Shown here: positions 9,547 to 20,009 of the stretch, in pieces
How positions within the stretch are numbered: the first letter of the stretch is position 1
Layout of the letters: each line of letters starts with the position of its first letter
From: Enterobacteriaceae bacterium 89
GTDB lineage: Bacteria > Pseudomonadota > Gammaproteobacteria > Enterobacterales > Enterobacteriaceae
Assembly: GCA_014156375.1 (NCBI GenBank)
Contig: RQJH01000003.1
Coordinates: forward strand, 1,721,799-1,785,798
Direction: 5' to 3'
Length of the DNA stretch: 64,000 nucleotides
The notes under the pieces: model-generated
What the model was told of the DNA's origin: nothing
Database searches by the model: none
The model's input: only the letters and a program-made list of their open reading frames with translations
Made by a program: the position numbers and the translations under genes

Positions 9547-9674
9547 AAGCGCGGTCCTTTGAAAATGTGAATGTCTCAGCGCACGTGCCGGCGCTTTACC
9601 GATATGTAGCACAATGGGGTTAAGTGTAGAGGATTTCAATGGTGAGCGGGATGGAAAGCACTATCGCTGCGATG

Positions 9675-9860
9675 CCCTCTCCCCGACCCTCTCCCAAAGG
9701 GAGAGGGAGAAATCCGGACCGCACATAACAGTTCCCTCTCCCAAAGGGAGAGGGAGAAATCCAGACCGCACGTAACAGTCCCCTCTCCCAAGGGAGTGGG
9801 AGAAATCCAGACCGCACGTAACAGTTCCCTCTCCCTGGGGAGAGGGTTAGGGAGAGGGGA
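9675..9860. repeat. Tandem array of four 46-47 bp palindromic repeats (copy 2)
   Basis: Core palindromes CCCTCTCCC(A)AAGGGAGAGGG start at 9687, 9734, 9781 and 9827, so the period is 47, 47 and 46 bases. Between cores runs a conserved AGAAATCCAGACCGCACGTAACAG-like spacer, quoted here in two parts: AGAAATCCAGACC then GCACGTAACAG. The end unit is longer, with GGTTAGGGAGAGGGG. The array fills most of the gap between the PAP2 phosphatase stop and the prlC start; translated frames through it give only repetitive peptides. Confidence 0.9.
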
Positions 9861-9868
9861 AGGCAATC

Positions 9869-11140
9869 CTACTTAGCAGAAATCCCAGCCGCATAAGCCG
9901 CAGGTAGATCCACCCGCTGCCAGAACTGCTGCTCAGGCGTAGTGCCAGAAAGCGGATAACCGGAAGGCAGAGCGGTTTTCACCATCAGCGCTTTTCGCTG
10001 ATCGGCAGAAAGTTTTGGCAACGCGCTTTCCAGCAGCACCTCCGCTCCCTGCGGCACCGTCAGCGCTGCCGTCTGGCCCTTCTGCTGCGGTAAATCGTAG
10101 GTCATGGTGAACTGGTAAAACTTCTGCATCGCCGGGTCACGATAGGGATCGTCTTTACCGTCCGTTTTAGCACATTCGGCAAGCGTAGTGCCGCACTCCT
10201 GCGCCAGCGCCGCGCGCAGCTCGTCGCGGGCTTCGTTGAATAATTCACGGTACTTCGGATCGTTCATGTAATGCGCTACGTTGCGCTCAGCAATCATTCT
10301 TGAACCCATGACATCCAGCGGATAATGCACGCCAAGAACAATGCGCGAATAGCCGTAGCGCGCACCACGGGCCAGCAGCGAGTCATAGCGCTCCGGCAGC
10401 ATTTGCGCCAGCAGCAGCGAATCCGTCACGCCCGTGTTGGTGTGCCCGCTGGGGAACGAACCGCCCCCGGCGTCATAGGGATGGTTATCTTTCACCACCA
10501 CTTCATCCGGGACCAGATGGATAGTGTTGCCGTCGATCAGGAACGGGCGCTGGAAGTTGAAGTGCTTTTTCGCCTCGCCGGTATTCACTTCGCTGGCTTT
10601 GATCAGCGCCGCCGCTTTGCTGATTTCGCCCCGATCATAGGCGGCGATAAAGGCTTTCCCAAGCTTCGGCCCCAGCGCATCGCTCAAAAAGTAGAGATAG
10701 CTGATGCCTTCCGCGTCGGCCAGCGCCTGATGCTGCGCGGCCTCGCTGGCATCGTGGTTAATCGCCGCGACGGTAGCCATATTCGCTTTCAGCGTCGCCT
10801 CCGGCAGCGTGCTGAATGAGGACAGCAGCTCAATGCCCGCCTGCTGATTCTCTTTGGCGTGGAATTCATAGTCGCTGGCCTTCAGCCAGGCCGTGTTGGC
10901 CTGAGTGGCGTTTTGCTTCGCTTTTTCCAGCTGGCCGCGAGTCAGGGTCTGCGCGTCGCCCTGCAAAGCCGCACGCAGGGCCGTCAGCGACTGGCTTTCA
11001 AGGGCATCAAAGGGCTGGCTTTTTGCCGCGGGCGTGACGCTTTCAGCAATATCTTCGGCCTGGCTGAGGGCCGCATCTTTGGCCAGTACGGGCAGCGCCA
11101 TCACCAGCGCCGTGGTTAACAGAGTGAGACGAGCTTTCAT
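9869..11140 (-). CDS. Periplasmic PAP2-family acid phosphatase
   Basis: Predicted secreted acid phosphatase of 423 residues. Residues 1-20 form a signal peptide ending VLA. The three PAP2/vanadium-haloperoxidase signature blocks are present: K-x6-RP as KKHFNFQRPF (about 195-205), PSGH in GSFPSGHTNTG (about 238), and SRIVLGVHYPLDV (about 275), which supply the phosphate-binding Arg and catalytic His residues. It is clearly longer than class A enzymes such as PhoN/PhoC (about 250), with a helical N-terminal extension of about 150 residues and a C-terminal tail. The start has an AGGAAT site at usual spacing. Substrate is unknown. Not part of the E. coli K-12 order at this place. Confidence 0.85.
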   Translation of the reverse strand: MKARLTLLTTALVMALPVLAKDAALSQAEDIAESVTPAAKSQPFDALESQSLTALRAALQGDAQTLTRGQLEKAKQNATQANTAWLKASDYEFHAKENQQAGIELLSSFSTLPEATLKANMATVAAINHDASEAAQHQALADAEGISYLYFLSDALGPKLGKAFIAAYDRGEISKAAALIKASEVNTGEAKKHFNFQRPFLIDGNTIHLVPDEVVVKDNHPYDAGGGSFPSGHTNTGVTDSLLLAQMLPERYDSLLARGARYGYSRIVLGVHYPLDVMGSRMIAERNVAHYMNDPKYRELFNEARDELRAALAQECGTTLAECAKTDGKDDPYRDPAMQKFYQFTMTYDLPQQKGQTAALTVPQGAEVLLESALPKLSADQRKALMVKTALPSGYPLSGTTPEQQFWQRVDLPAAYAAGISAK

Positions 11141-11319
11141 TTTTATTCCTTTGATTCAGAGAATTACCTTGTCTGAATTGACGCTAGCGTCGACGGTTGA
11201 CACCTTCATGACAGCTTAGCGTTTTGCCACGTTTTCGCCGTCAAAACGGCGCGGCGGTAATCCGCAGCAATCTACGGTAAACTGTGCGGATTGATTTTCT
11301 TTTTCCAGGATCCGACTCC

Positions 11320-12162
11320 ATGCTCAGTTATCGTCACAGCTTCCACGCCGGCAACCACGCCGACGTTCTTAAACACACCGTTCAGAGCCTGATCATTGAA
11401 TCGCTGAAAGAGAAAGAAAAACCGTTTCTCTATCTCGACACCCACGCCGGCGCGGGGCGTTATCAGCTGAGCGGCGAGCACGCAGAGCGCACGGGTGAAT
11501 ACCTTGAAGGGATTGCCCGTATCTGGCAGCAGGACGACCTGCCTGCGGAGCTGGAGCCCTATATCAGCGTAGTTCAGCATTTCAATCGCAGCGGACAGTT
11601 GCGCTATTACCCTGGCTCTCCGTTGATTGCGCGCCAGCTGCTGCGCGAGCAGGACAGCATCCAGCTCACCGAACTGCACCCAAGCGATTTCCCGCTGCTG
11701 AAATCCGAATTCCAGAAAGATGAGCGCGCACGCGTCGAAAAAACAGATGGTTATCAGCAGCTCAAAGCCAAACTGCCGCCAGTTTCCCGCCGTGGGCTGA
11801 TCCTGATTGACCCGCCGTATGAGATTAAAACCGACTACCAGGCGGTAGTCTCCGGCATCAGCGAAGGCTACAAGCGTTTCGCCACCGGGACTTACGCCCT
11901 GTGGTATCCGGTGGTGCTGCGTGCGCAAATCAAACGCATGATCAAAGATCTGGAAGCCACTGGCATCCGTAAAATCCTGCAAATCGAGCTGGCGGTGCGT
12001 CCGGACAGCGATCAGCGCGGCATGACCGCCTCCGGCATGATCGTGATTAATCCACCGTGGAAGCTGGAACAGCAGATGAACACCGTGCTGCCATGGCTGC
12101 ACAAAACGCTGGTGCCATCGGGCATCGGCCATGCCACCGTTAATTGGATCGTGCCGGAGTAA
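11320..12162 (+). CDS. rlmJ: 23S rRNA (adenine(2030)-N(6))-methyltransferase RlmJ
   Basis: SAM-dependent methyltransferase making m6A2030 in 23S rRNA. 280 residues from the ATG at 11320 ([19 protein letters not shown]), as in E. coli. The family features are the [14 protein letters not shown]-binding strand and the catalytic DPPY (LILIDPPYE, about residue 164). A frame extension to 11284 is not conserved. It is followed 70 bases later by gor. Confidence 0.95.
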   Translation: MLSYRHSFHAGNHADVLKHTVQSLIIESLKEKEKPFLYLDTHAGAGRYQLSGEHAERTGEYLEGIARIWQQDDLPAELEPYISVVQHFNRSGQLRYYPGSPLIARQLLREQDSIQLTELHPSDFPLLKSEFQKDERARVEKTDGYQQLKAKLPPVSRRGLILIDPPYEIKTDYQAVVSGISEGYKRFATGTYALWYPVVLRAQIKRMIKDLEATGIRKILQIELAVRPDSDQRGMTASGMIVINPPWKLEQQMNTVLPWLHKTLVPSGIGHATVNWIVPE

Positions 12163-12232
12163 TCACAACCATCGGTGGAACCTATGGATTCCAGGTATAC
12201 AATCGCGGCAATCAACGATTAAGGAAGAAGCT

Positions 12233-13585
12233 ATGACTAAGCATTATGACTACATCGCCATCGGCGGCGGCAGCGGCGGCATCGCCTCCATCAACCGCGC
12301 TGCTATGTACGGCCAGAAATGTGCGCTGATTGAAGCCAAAGAGCTGGGCGGAACCTGCGTCAACGTGGGCTGCGTGCCGAAAAAAGTGATGTGGCATGCC
12401 GCGCAGATCCGTGAAGCCATTCATATGTATGGCCCGGATTACGGCTTCGACACCACCATTAATCACTTCGACTGGAACAAACTGGTTGCCAGCCGTACCG
12501 CCTACATTGACCGTATTCACACCTCGTACGACAACGTACTGGGTAAAAATAACGTTGATGTGATCAAAGGCTTTGCCCGCTTTGTCGATGCGAAGACGAT
12601 CGAAGTGAACGGCGAGAAGATCACTGCTGATCACATCCTGATCGCCACCGGCGGCCGTCCAAGCCACCCAACGATCCCAGGCGTGGAATACGGTATTGAT
12701 TCCGACGGTTTCTTCGAGCTGCCAGCGCTGCCAAAACGCGTAGCCGTGGTCGGTGCAGGCTATATCGCTGTCGAACTGGCGGGCGTGATCAACGGCCTGG
12801 GCGCTGAAACGCACCTGTTCGTGCGTAAACACGCACCGCTGCGTAGCTTCGACCCGATGATTGTCGAAACCCTGGTGGAAGTGATGGCCGCCGAAGGCCC
12901 GGAACTGCACACTAATGCCATTCCGAAAGCCGTGGTGAAAAATGCCGACGGCAGCCTGACGCTGGAGCTGGAAGACGGTCGCAGCCAGACCGTGGACTGC
13001 CTGATTTGGGCGATTGGACGCGAACCGGAAACCAACAACTTTAACCTCGGCGTGACCGGCGTTAAAACTAACGACAAAGGCTACATCGTTGTCGATAAGT
13101 TCCAGAACACCAGCGTGCCGGGCATTTATGCCGTCGGTGATAATACCGGTGCGGTGGAGCTGACTCCGGTTGCCGTGGCCGCAGGCCGTCGTCTTTCCGA
13201 GCGTCTGTTTAACAACAAGCCGGAAGAGCATCTGGACTACAGCAACATCGCCACCGTGGTGTTCAGCCATCCGCCAATCGGCACCGTGGGCCTGACCGAA
13301 CCGCAGGCGCGCGAGCAGTTTGGCGAAGACGCCGTGAAGGTCTACAAATCTTCCTTCACCGCTATGTACACAGCCGTGACCTCGCACCGTCAGCCTTGCC
13401 GTATGAAGCTGGTCTGCGTCGGTCCGGAAGAGAAGATTGTTGGTATCCACGGCATTGGCTTTGGGATGGACGAAATCCTGCAGGGCTTCGCCGTGGCGCT
13501 GAAAATGGGCGCCACCAAGAAAGACTTCGACAATACCGTGGCTATTCACCCGACTGCGGCTGAAGAGTTTGTCACTATGCGCTAA
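12233..13585 (+). CDS. gor: Glutathione reductase
   Basis: NADPH- and FAD-dependent enzyme that keeps glutathione reduced in the cytoplasm. 450 residues from the ATG at 12233, with AAGGAAG ribosome binding site; same length as E. coli Gor. Visible are the FAD motif GGGSGGIAS, the redox disulfide in [13 protein letters not shown] (Cys42/Cys47 by E. coli numbering), the NADPH-binding [12 protein letters not shown], and the C-terminal catalytic HPTAAEE. A rho-independent terminator follows. Confidence 0.98.
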   Translation: MTKHYDYIAIGGGSGGIASINRAAMYGQKCALIEAKELGGTCVNVGCVPKKVMWHAAQIREAIHMYGPDYGFDTTINHFDWNKLVASRTAYIDRIHTSYDNVLGKNNVDVIKGFARFVDAKTIEVNGEKITADHILIATGGRPSHPTIPGVEYGIDSDGFFELPALPKRVAVVGAGYIAVELAGVINGLGAETHLFVRKHAPLRSFDPMIVETLVEVMAAEGPELHTNAIPKAVVKNADGSLTLELEDGRSQTVDCLIWAIGREPETNNFNLGVTGVKTNDKGYIVVDKFQNTSVPGIYAVGDNTGAVELTPVAVAAGRRLSERLFNNKPEEHLDYSNIATVVFSHPPIGTVGLTEPQAREQFGEDAVKVYKSSFTAMYTAVTSHRQPCRMKLVCVGPEEKIVGIHGIGFGMDEILQGFAVALKMGATKKDFDNTVAIHPTAAEEFVTMR

Positions 13586-13606
13586 TCGCGCAGAGTTAAT
13601 GCCATC

Positions 13607-13638
13607 AAACGCCCTCAAACCCCGGGGGCGTTTTTTTA
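13607..13638 (+). terminator. Rho-independent terminator of gor
   Basis: AAACGCCC and GGGCGTTT stem with a CG-rich loop, followed by a T-run. Its position between convergent gor and the MarR gene allows it to serve both. Confidence 0.85.
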
Positions 13639-13659
13639 TACCCAGATTTTAATCACTGA

Positions 13660-14070
13660 CTAGTCGTGAAAGCGGGTCATCAGCTCCGCCAGCAGCGGCC
13701 CTACCCGACGCAGTTCATCAATGTGAACCGAAGTAAGATCCGACAGCAGATTTTCGGCATTTTCGGTCAATCCCAGCGCCATTTTCCGCTGGTCTTCGGC
13801 ACAGTCGATGCGGTAAACCAGATCCAACTCCTCCAGCCTCTTCACCAGGCCAGATGTACTATGCGGCTGTAAAATAAGCTTTTCTGCCAGTTTGCCAATG
13901 GTCATTTTGCCGGGCACAGCCCCTTTAATCGCCAGCAGCGCCTGATGCTGTTGCGGGGTTAACCCTGAACGCTTGGCTTCTTTTTCACTGAACGCCAGAA
14001 ACTGTCTTAATGTGGCCCTGAAATCAGCCAGCGCCGTGTAATCCGTTTCCGTCATGGTCCGTTTGCCCAT
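13660..14070 (-). CDS. MarR-family transcriptional regulator
   Basis: A 136-residue winged-helix regulator. The N-terminal dimerisation helix is followed by SGLTPQQHQALLAI (about 40-53), the recognition region LQPHSTSGLVKRLEELDLV (about 72-90), and a wing with DQRKMALGLTE. Start ATG at 14070 has GGTGA six bases upstream. A 21-bp inverted repeat sits 25 bases upstream of its start, as expected for autoregulation. It is divergent from a small membrane-protein gene and a YdeP-like oxidoreductase, its likely targets. The ligand is unknown; I do not assign it to SlyA, HosA or MarR itself. Confidence 0.85.
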   Translation of the reverse strand: MGKRTMTETDYTALADFRATLRQFLAFSEKEAKRSGLTPQQHQALLAIKGAVPGKMTIGKLAEKLILQPHSTSGLVKRLEELDLVYRIDCAEDQRKMALGLTENAENLLSDLTSVHIDELRRVGPLLAELMTRFHD

Positions 14071-14094
14071 TTTTAAATCACCATTTTGTTGATC

Positions 14095-14115
14095 TTATAT
14101 CGTATTGCGATATAA
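14095..14115. promoter_or_regulatory. Inverted-repeat operator, likely for the MarR regulator
   Basis: TTATATCG-TATTG-CGATATAA: two perfect 8-base arms around a 5-base centre, typical in size and AT content of MarR-family sites. It lies between the divergent MarR and oxidoreductase genes. Confidence 0.65.
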
Positions 14116-14263
14116 ATTACGTTCTTCTGACCGAGGGCAGCCTCCTGGTCATGACCTGAAAGTTCACTCTCCTGACCCAAATTGTAAACCAGCAGGCCGC
14201 AGAGTCTACCTCTGGCTGGGTATATAGGGCACTTTGCCGTGCAGGATAAAGGATCCATTAATC

Positions 14264-14350
14264 ATGAATAAAACTGTCTCAATTTTATTGGGCGTGCTGT
14301 TTTTTGGCTTACTTCTTCTCGCGCATGCGGTCAGCGGGATCTGGATGTAA
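14264..14350 (+). CDS. Putative 28-aa single-span membrane peptide
   Basis: MNKTVSILLGVLFFGLLLLA then HAVSGIWM: a positively charged start followed by one hydrophobic span, like many enterobacterial small membrane proteins. An AAGGA site lies about 10 bases upstream. It lies between the MarR operator and the YdeP-like gene on the same strand, so it could be the first gene of that transcript. I do not recognise a named homologue. Confidence 0.45.
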   Translation: MNKTVSILLGVLFFGLLLLAHAVSGIWM

Positions 14351-14376
14351 TCATCTTTATATCAGCAATATAACTC

Positions 14377-14496
14377 ATGTTTATTCACCGCACTGAAGAT
14401 ATCGCGTTCTTCGGTGGGAATCGTTTTACAGAAACTGCGGCTAACGGTTATTTACTCAGTCGTAATACTTCAGCAGCAACGGCTTATTACTCATAG
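14377..14496 (+). CDS. Possible 39-aa leader peptide upstream of the oxidoreductase
   Basis: An open frame starting MFIHRTEDIAFFGG and ending 12 bases before the oxidoreductase start. The ribosome binding site is poor and the family is unknown. Its stop codon lies against the GGTGG that serves the next gene, so a coupling role is possible, but it may be chance. Confidence 0.2.
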   Translation: MFIHRTEDIAFFGGNRFTETAANGYLLSRNTSAATAYYS

Positions 14497-14508
14497 GTGG
14501 TAACAGCA

Positions 14509-16779
<2,271 letters not shown>

Positions 16780-16783
16780 CCAC

Positions 16784-16912
16784 ATATACCCTAGATAATT
16801 CGAGTTGCAGGAAGGCGGCAAGGGATCTCATCCCCAGGAGCTTACTTTAGTAAGTGACTGGGGTGAGTGAGTGCAGCCAACGCACCTGCAGCTTGAAGTA
16901 TGACGGGTATAT
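16784..16912. repeat. ERIC element
   Basis: A 129-base imperfect palindrome bounded by ATATACCC and GGGTATAT, containing the classic ERIC core halves CCCCAGGAGCTTAC and AAGTAAGTGACTGGGGTGAG. It lies between the convergent ends of the YdeP-like gene and the serine hydrolase, touching the stop codon of the latter. Confidence 0.95.
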
Positions 16913-18072
16913 CAGGGCACGAGGTGTTTTAGGATCGCGTGCCCGATATAATTGCTCCAGTTAAAACCGTTCTGCAATACCACTACGGCATTCTGATTTT
17001 CTTTATCGAATCCAATATAGCTGGAATACCCGCCGATATAACCCACCTGATAGGTTATTTTCTGTTGGCCGTAGGTGTCTGTTATCCAGGCAATATTCGC
17101 CGCTTCCTTTTCCCTTGGGAAATAATCCACCGTCACATCGCTAAAGGTTTTATCCAGAGCGGGTTGATGCGTCGGGGTGAAATGATCGCGAACATATTCA
17201 ATTAAATCCCGGGCATCGCTATAAAGGCTCGCGGCCCCAACCATATTGTTGCTGAACTGCCAGTCTGGCGTCAGCGCTCCCCGGGCAATAAATTTGGGCT
17301 GATCGCCAGCATGGCCCAGCGCGCGGTACGGGTAAGTCCGTAACTTCTCTGGCGTGAAGCTGGTGTTGTCCATCTTCAGCGGCCCGAACAGTCGCTGTGC
17401 TGCCAGAGTTTCAATCGACTGCCCGGTCTGGTATTTCAGCACATAGCCGAGAATGGCATAGCCAAGGTTGGAATAGCGCGGCTCACGCACCAGCGGGGCG
17501 TTATAGGTGCTCAGATAGCCAAGCACGCCGTCGTCATCCAGTTCGTGATAGAAATTTTCCCCGTCGCTCAGATAGCCCAGCAGATGCTCAAACGACAGCA
17601 GACTCATCGGCTGGCGCGGCAGCCCGGAGGTATGGGTGACCAGCTGCAAAAGAGTAATTTTCTGCGCATCTTCGCTCAGCGGCGTTCCCGGTGGCAGCAG
17701 GGTCGCGAGGGTATCGTTCCAGTGCAGGCGCCCTTCGTTGACCAGCAAAGTGGTCACTTCCGCTGTGATGCCTTTGCTCAGCGAACCAAGGGCAAACAGG
17801 GTATCCGGAGTAATGGGGTAACGGTTCTTCTCGTCGGTCACGCCGTAGCAATAAAAAACAGGTGGGCCGTTGTGTTTGATCACCGCCACAATCATGCCAG
17901 GAACCTGCTTACTCTGCCGGTACTCCTTCACCAGCTCATCGACGGACAGCGCCCGCCCATTCTGAGCAACCTGCTTCACTTCGCTGGAAGGCATATTCAT
18001 TTGTGATAACGTCCCGGAGCAGCCGGAGACGAGCGCAGACGCTATCAGCACAGGGAGTATGAGCCCTTTCAA
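16912..18072 (-). CDS. Serine-hydrolase (class C beta-lactamase-like) lipoprotein
   Basis: A 386-residue secreted protein with a lipoprotein signal: LVSGC with Cys18 as the lipidated residue. The penicillin-binding-protein-like domain has the S-x-x-K catalytic motif at Ser97-Lys100 (GSLSKG) and Y-S-N at 200-202. The usual third motif (K-T-G or H-x-G) is replaced around VGYIGGYSSYIGF. It is therefore more likely a DD-peptidase/esterase-type hydrolase than a true beta-lactamase. The start is a TTG at 18072, chosen because AGGAAGG lies 5 bases upstream and it gives the signal sequence. Its stop codon overlaps the ERIC boundary. Not found at this locus in E. coli K-12. Confidence 0.75.
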   Translation of the reverse strand: MKGLILPVLIASALVSGCSGTLSQMNMPSSEVKQVAQNGRALSVDELVKEYRQSKQVPGMIVAVIKHNGPPVFYCYGVTDEKNRYPITPDTLFALGSLSKGITAEVTTLLVNEGRLHWNDTLATLLPPGTPLSEDAQKITLLQLVTHTSGLPRQPMSLLSFEHLLGYLSDGENFYHELDDDGVLGYLSTYNAPLVREPRYSNLGYAILGYVLKYQTGQSIETLAAQRLFGPLKMDNTSFTPEKLRTYPYRALGHAGDQPKFIARGALTPDWQFSNNMVGAASLYSDARDLIEYVRDHFTPTHQPALDKTFSDVTVDYFPREKEAANIAWITDTYGQQKITYQVGYIGGYSSYIGFDKENQNAVVVLQNGFNWSNYIGHAILKHLVP

Positions 18073-18352
18073 ACTGACCTTCCTGTTTTAATGGTGGCGC
18101 GATGTGACGGGAAAACGAGGCCAAACCATAACGGTATTCACATATCGTTGCAAAGTGAAAGCTCTGAAAGTCATCCAGCCATCGTCTGTATTTCGTCACG
18201 CTGATTTCCAGTTAAAACATAAAGCTAGCCAGAAATTGCGGTTTAGTCTCTGGTGCTTAAGTGTGATGAAGCGCACGCTTTTGCCCGCAGAGATCGAAGC
18301 GAATGACTACGCTTACATCTGGCACCGACATTGACCAGGAGGTTTCATCGCT

Positions 18353-20005
18353 ATGTTAAGCCAGAAAATACCAAACCCGGACACCGATGAGGTTCAGGCC
18401 CAGCACGCTGAGCTTTGCTACGAGACGGATCCGTTCGAGTTGAAACTGGATGACATGACTGAGGTCGAGCCAGAACCGGAAATGATCGAGGGGATGCCCG
18501 CCTCCGATGCGCTGACTCCGGCGGACCGCTATCTGGAATTATTTGAGCGCGTGCAGAGCGCCCGTATTTTTACCGACAGCAAAACCTTTCCCGACTGCGC
18601 ACCGAAAATGGATCCGCTGGATGTGCTGATCCGCTTCCGTCAGCAAAAACGCCAGCCGGGGTTTAATCTGCGAGAGTTTGTTGAAAACCACTTCTGGCTG
18701 CCGGAAGAGAGGAATACGGACTACGAGTCCGATCCGCAGATGAGCCTGAAGGAGCATATTGACGCCCTGTGGCCGGTGCTGACCCGCGAGCCGCAGGACC
18801 ATCTGCCGTGGTCTTCCCTGCTGGCGCTGCCGCAGTCCTATCTGGTTCCCGGCGGGCGTTTTACCGAAACCTACTACTGGGACACCTATTTCACCATGCT
18901 GGGGCTGGCGGAAAGCGGGCGCGAAGATTTGCTCAAATGTATGGCCGACAACTTTGCGTGGATGATTGAGCGCTATGGCCATATTCCCAACGGCAACCGT
19001 ACCTATTACCTCAGCCGCTCGCAGCCGCCGGTGTTTGCGCTGATGGTGGAACTGTTTGAGGAAGACGGCGTGCGCGGCGCGCGGCGCTATCTAGACCATC
19101 TGAAGATGGAGTACAGCTTCTGGATGGACGGCGCGGGCACCCTGCTGCCGGATCAGGCCTATCGTCACGTGGTGCGCATGCCCGACGGCGCGTCGCTGAA
19201 CCGCTACTGGGACGACCGTGACACCCCGCGCGACGAATCCTGGCTGGAAGACGTTGAAACTGCTCGCCACTCAGGTAGGCCGCCGAATGAGGTCTATCGG
19301 GATCTTCGAGCCGGAGCAGAATCCGGCTGGGACTACTCTTCCCGCTGGCTGCGCGATACCACCCGGCTGGCCAGCATTCGCACCACCCAGTTTATTCCGG
19401 TCGATTTGAACGCCTTTCTGTTCAAACTGGAAACCACTATTGCCAATCTGAGCGCCCTGAACGGCGACAAAGAGACAGAGAGCGATTTTCGCCATAAAGC
19501 GAGCGCCCGCCGGGCCGCCGTGAATCACTATTTGTGGGACGATGAGCAGGGCTGCTACCGGGATTATGACTGGCGTCGCAAAGAGCAGGCGCTGTTTTCC
19601 GCCGCCAGCGTCGTGCCGCTGTATGTCGGCCTGGCTTCGCATGAACAGGCCGATAAGCTGGATACGGCGGTGCGCACCCGACTGCTGACTCCCGGCGGCA
19701 TTCTGGCGACAGAGTACGACAGCGGTGAGCAATGGGATTTCCCCAACGGCTGGGCTCCGTTGCAGTGGATGGCCATTCAGGGGTTTAAGCTCTACGGCAA
19801 CGACGCGCTGGGCAACGAAATCGCCCGCAGCTGGCTGAACACCGTCAACCATGTTTATCAGCACCATCACAAGCTGATTGAGAAGTATCACATTGGTTCC
19901 AGAACCCCCCGTCAGGGGGGCGGCGGTGAATATCCGCTGCAGGATGGCTTTGGCTGGACCAACGGCGTGGTGCGTCGCTTAATCGGGCTCTACGGCGAAC
20001 CTTAG
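18353..20005 (+). CDS. treF: Cytoplasmic alpha,alpha-trehalase
   Basis: Glycoside hydrolase family 37 enzyme that splits trehalose to two glucose molecules in the cytoplasm. 550 residues, one longer than E. coli TreF and near-identical. Trehalase signatures are present: [15 protein letters not shown] (about 163-177) and [13 protein letters not shown] (about 463-475), then the Gly-rich [11 protein letters not shown]. There is no signal peptide, which separates it from periplasmic TreA. AGGAGGT lies just upstream. In E. coli it is RpoS-dependent. It ends 4 bases from the end of the convergent STY4199-like gene. Confidence 0.97.
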   Translation: MLSQKIPNPDTDEVQAQHAELCYETDPFELKLDDMTEVEPEPEMIEGMPASDALTPADRYLELFERVQSARIFTDSKTFPDCAPKMDPLDVLIRFRQQKRQPGFNLREFVENHFWLPEERNTDYESDPQMSLKEHIDALWPVLTREPQDHLPWSSLLALPQSYLVPGGRFTETYYWDTYFTMLGLAESGREDLLKCMADNFAWMIERYGHIPNGNRTYYLSRSQPPVFALMVELFEEDGVRGARRYLDHLKMEYSFWMDGAGTLLPDQAYRHVVRMPDGASLNRYWDDRDTPRDESWLEDVETARHSGRPPNEVYRDLRAGAESGWDYSSRWLRDTTRLASIRTTQFIPVDLNAFLFKLETTIANLSALNGDKETESDFRHKASARRAAVNHYLWDDEQGCYRDYDWRRKEQALFSAASVVPLYVGLASHEQADKLDTAVRTRLLTPGGILATEYDSGEQWDFPNGWAPLQWMAIQGFKLYGNDALGNEIARSWLNTVNHVYQHHHKLIEKYHIGSRTPRQGGGGEYPLQDGFGWTNGVVRRLIGLYGEP

Positions 20006-20009
20006 AGCT

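Noticed and set aside
9675-9860. Possible CRISPR array
   Set aside because: Both the palindrome and the intervening sequence are repeated, so there are no unique spacers, and no cas genes are nearby.
9620-9866. Short frames through the tandem repeats giving repeated PLPxGEG-like peptides
   Set aside because: The peptides are simply the translation of the palindromic repeat, with no start signals.
12212-13618. A 468-codon open frame opposite gor
   Set aside because: Antisense shadow of gor with His/Arg/Phe-rich, non-protein-like composition and no ribosome binding site.
14073-14258. A 61-codon minus-strand frame upstream of the MarR gene
   Set aside because: It runs through the operator and promoter region and has no ribosome binding site or recognisable product.
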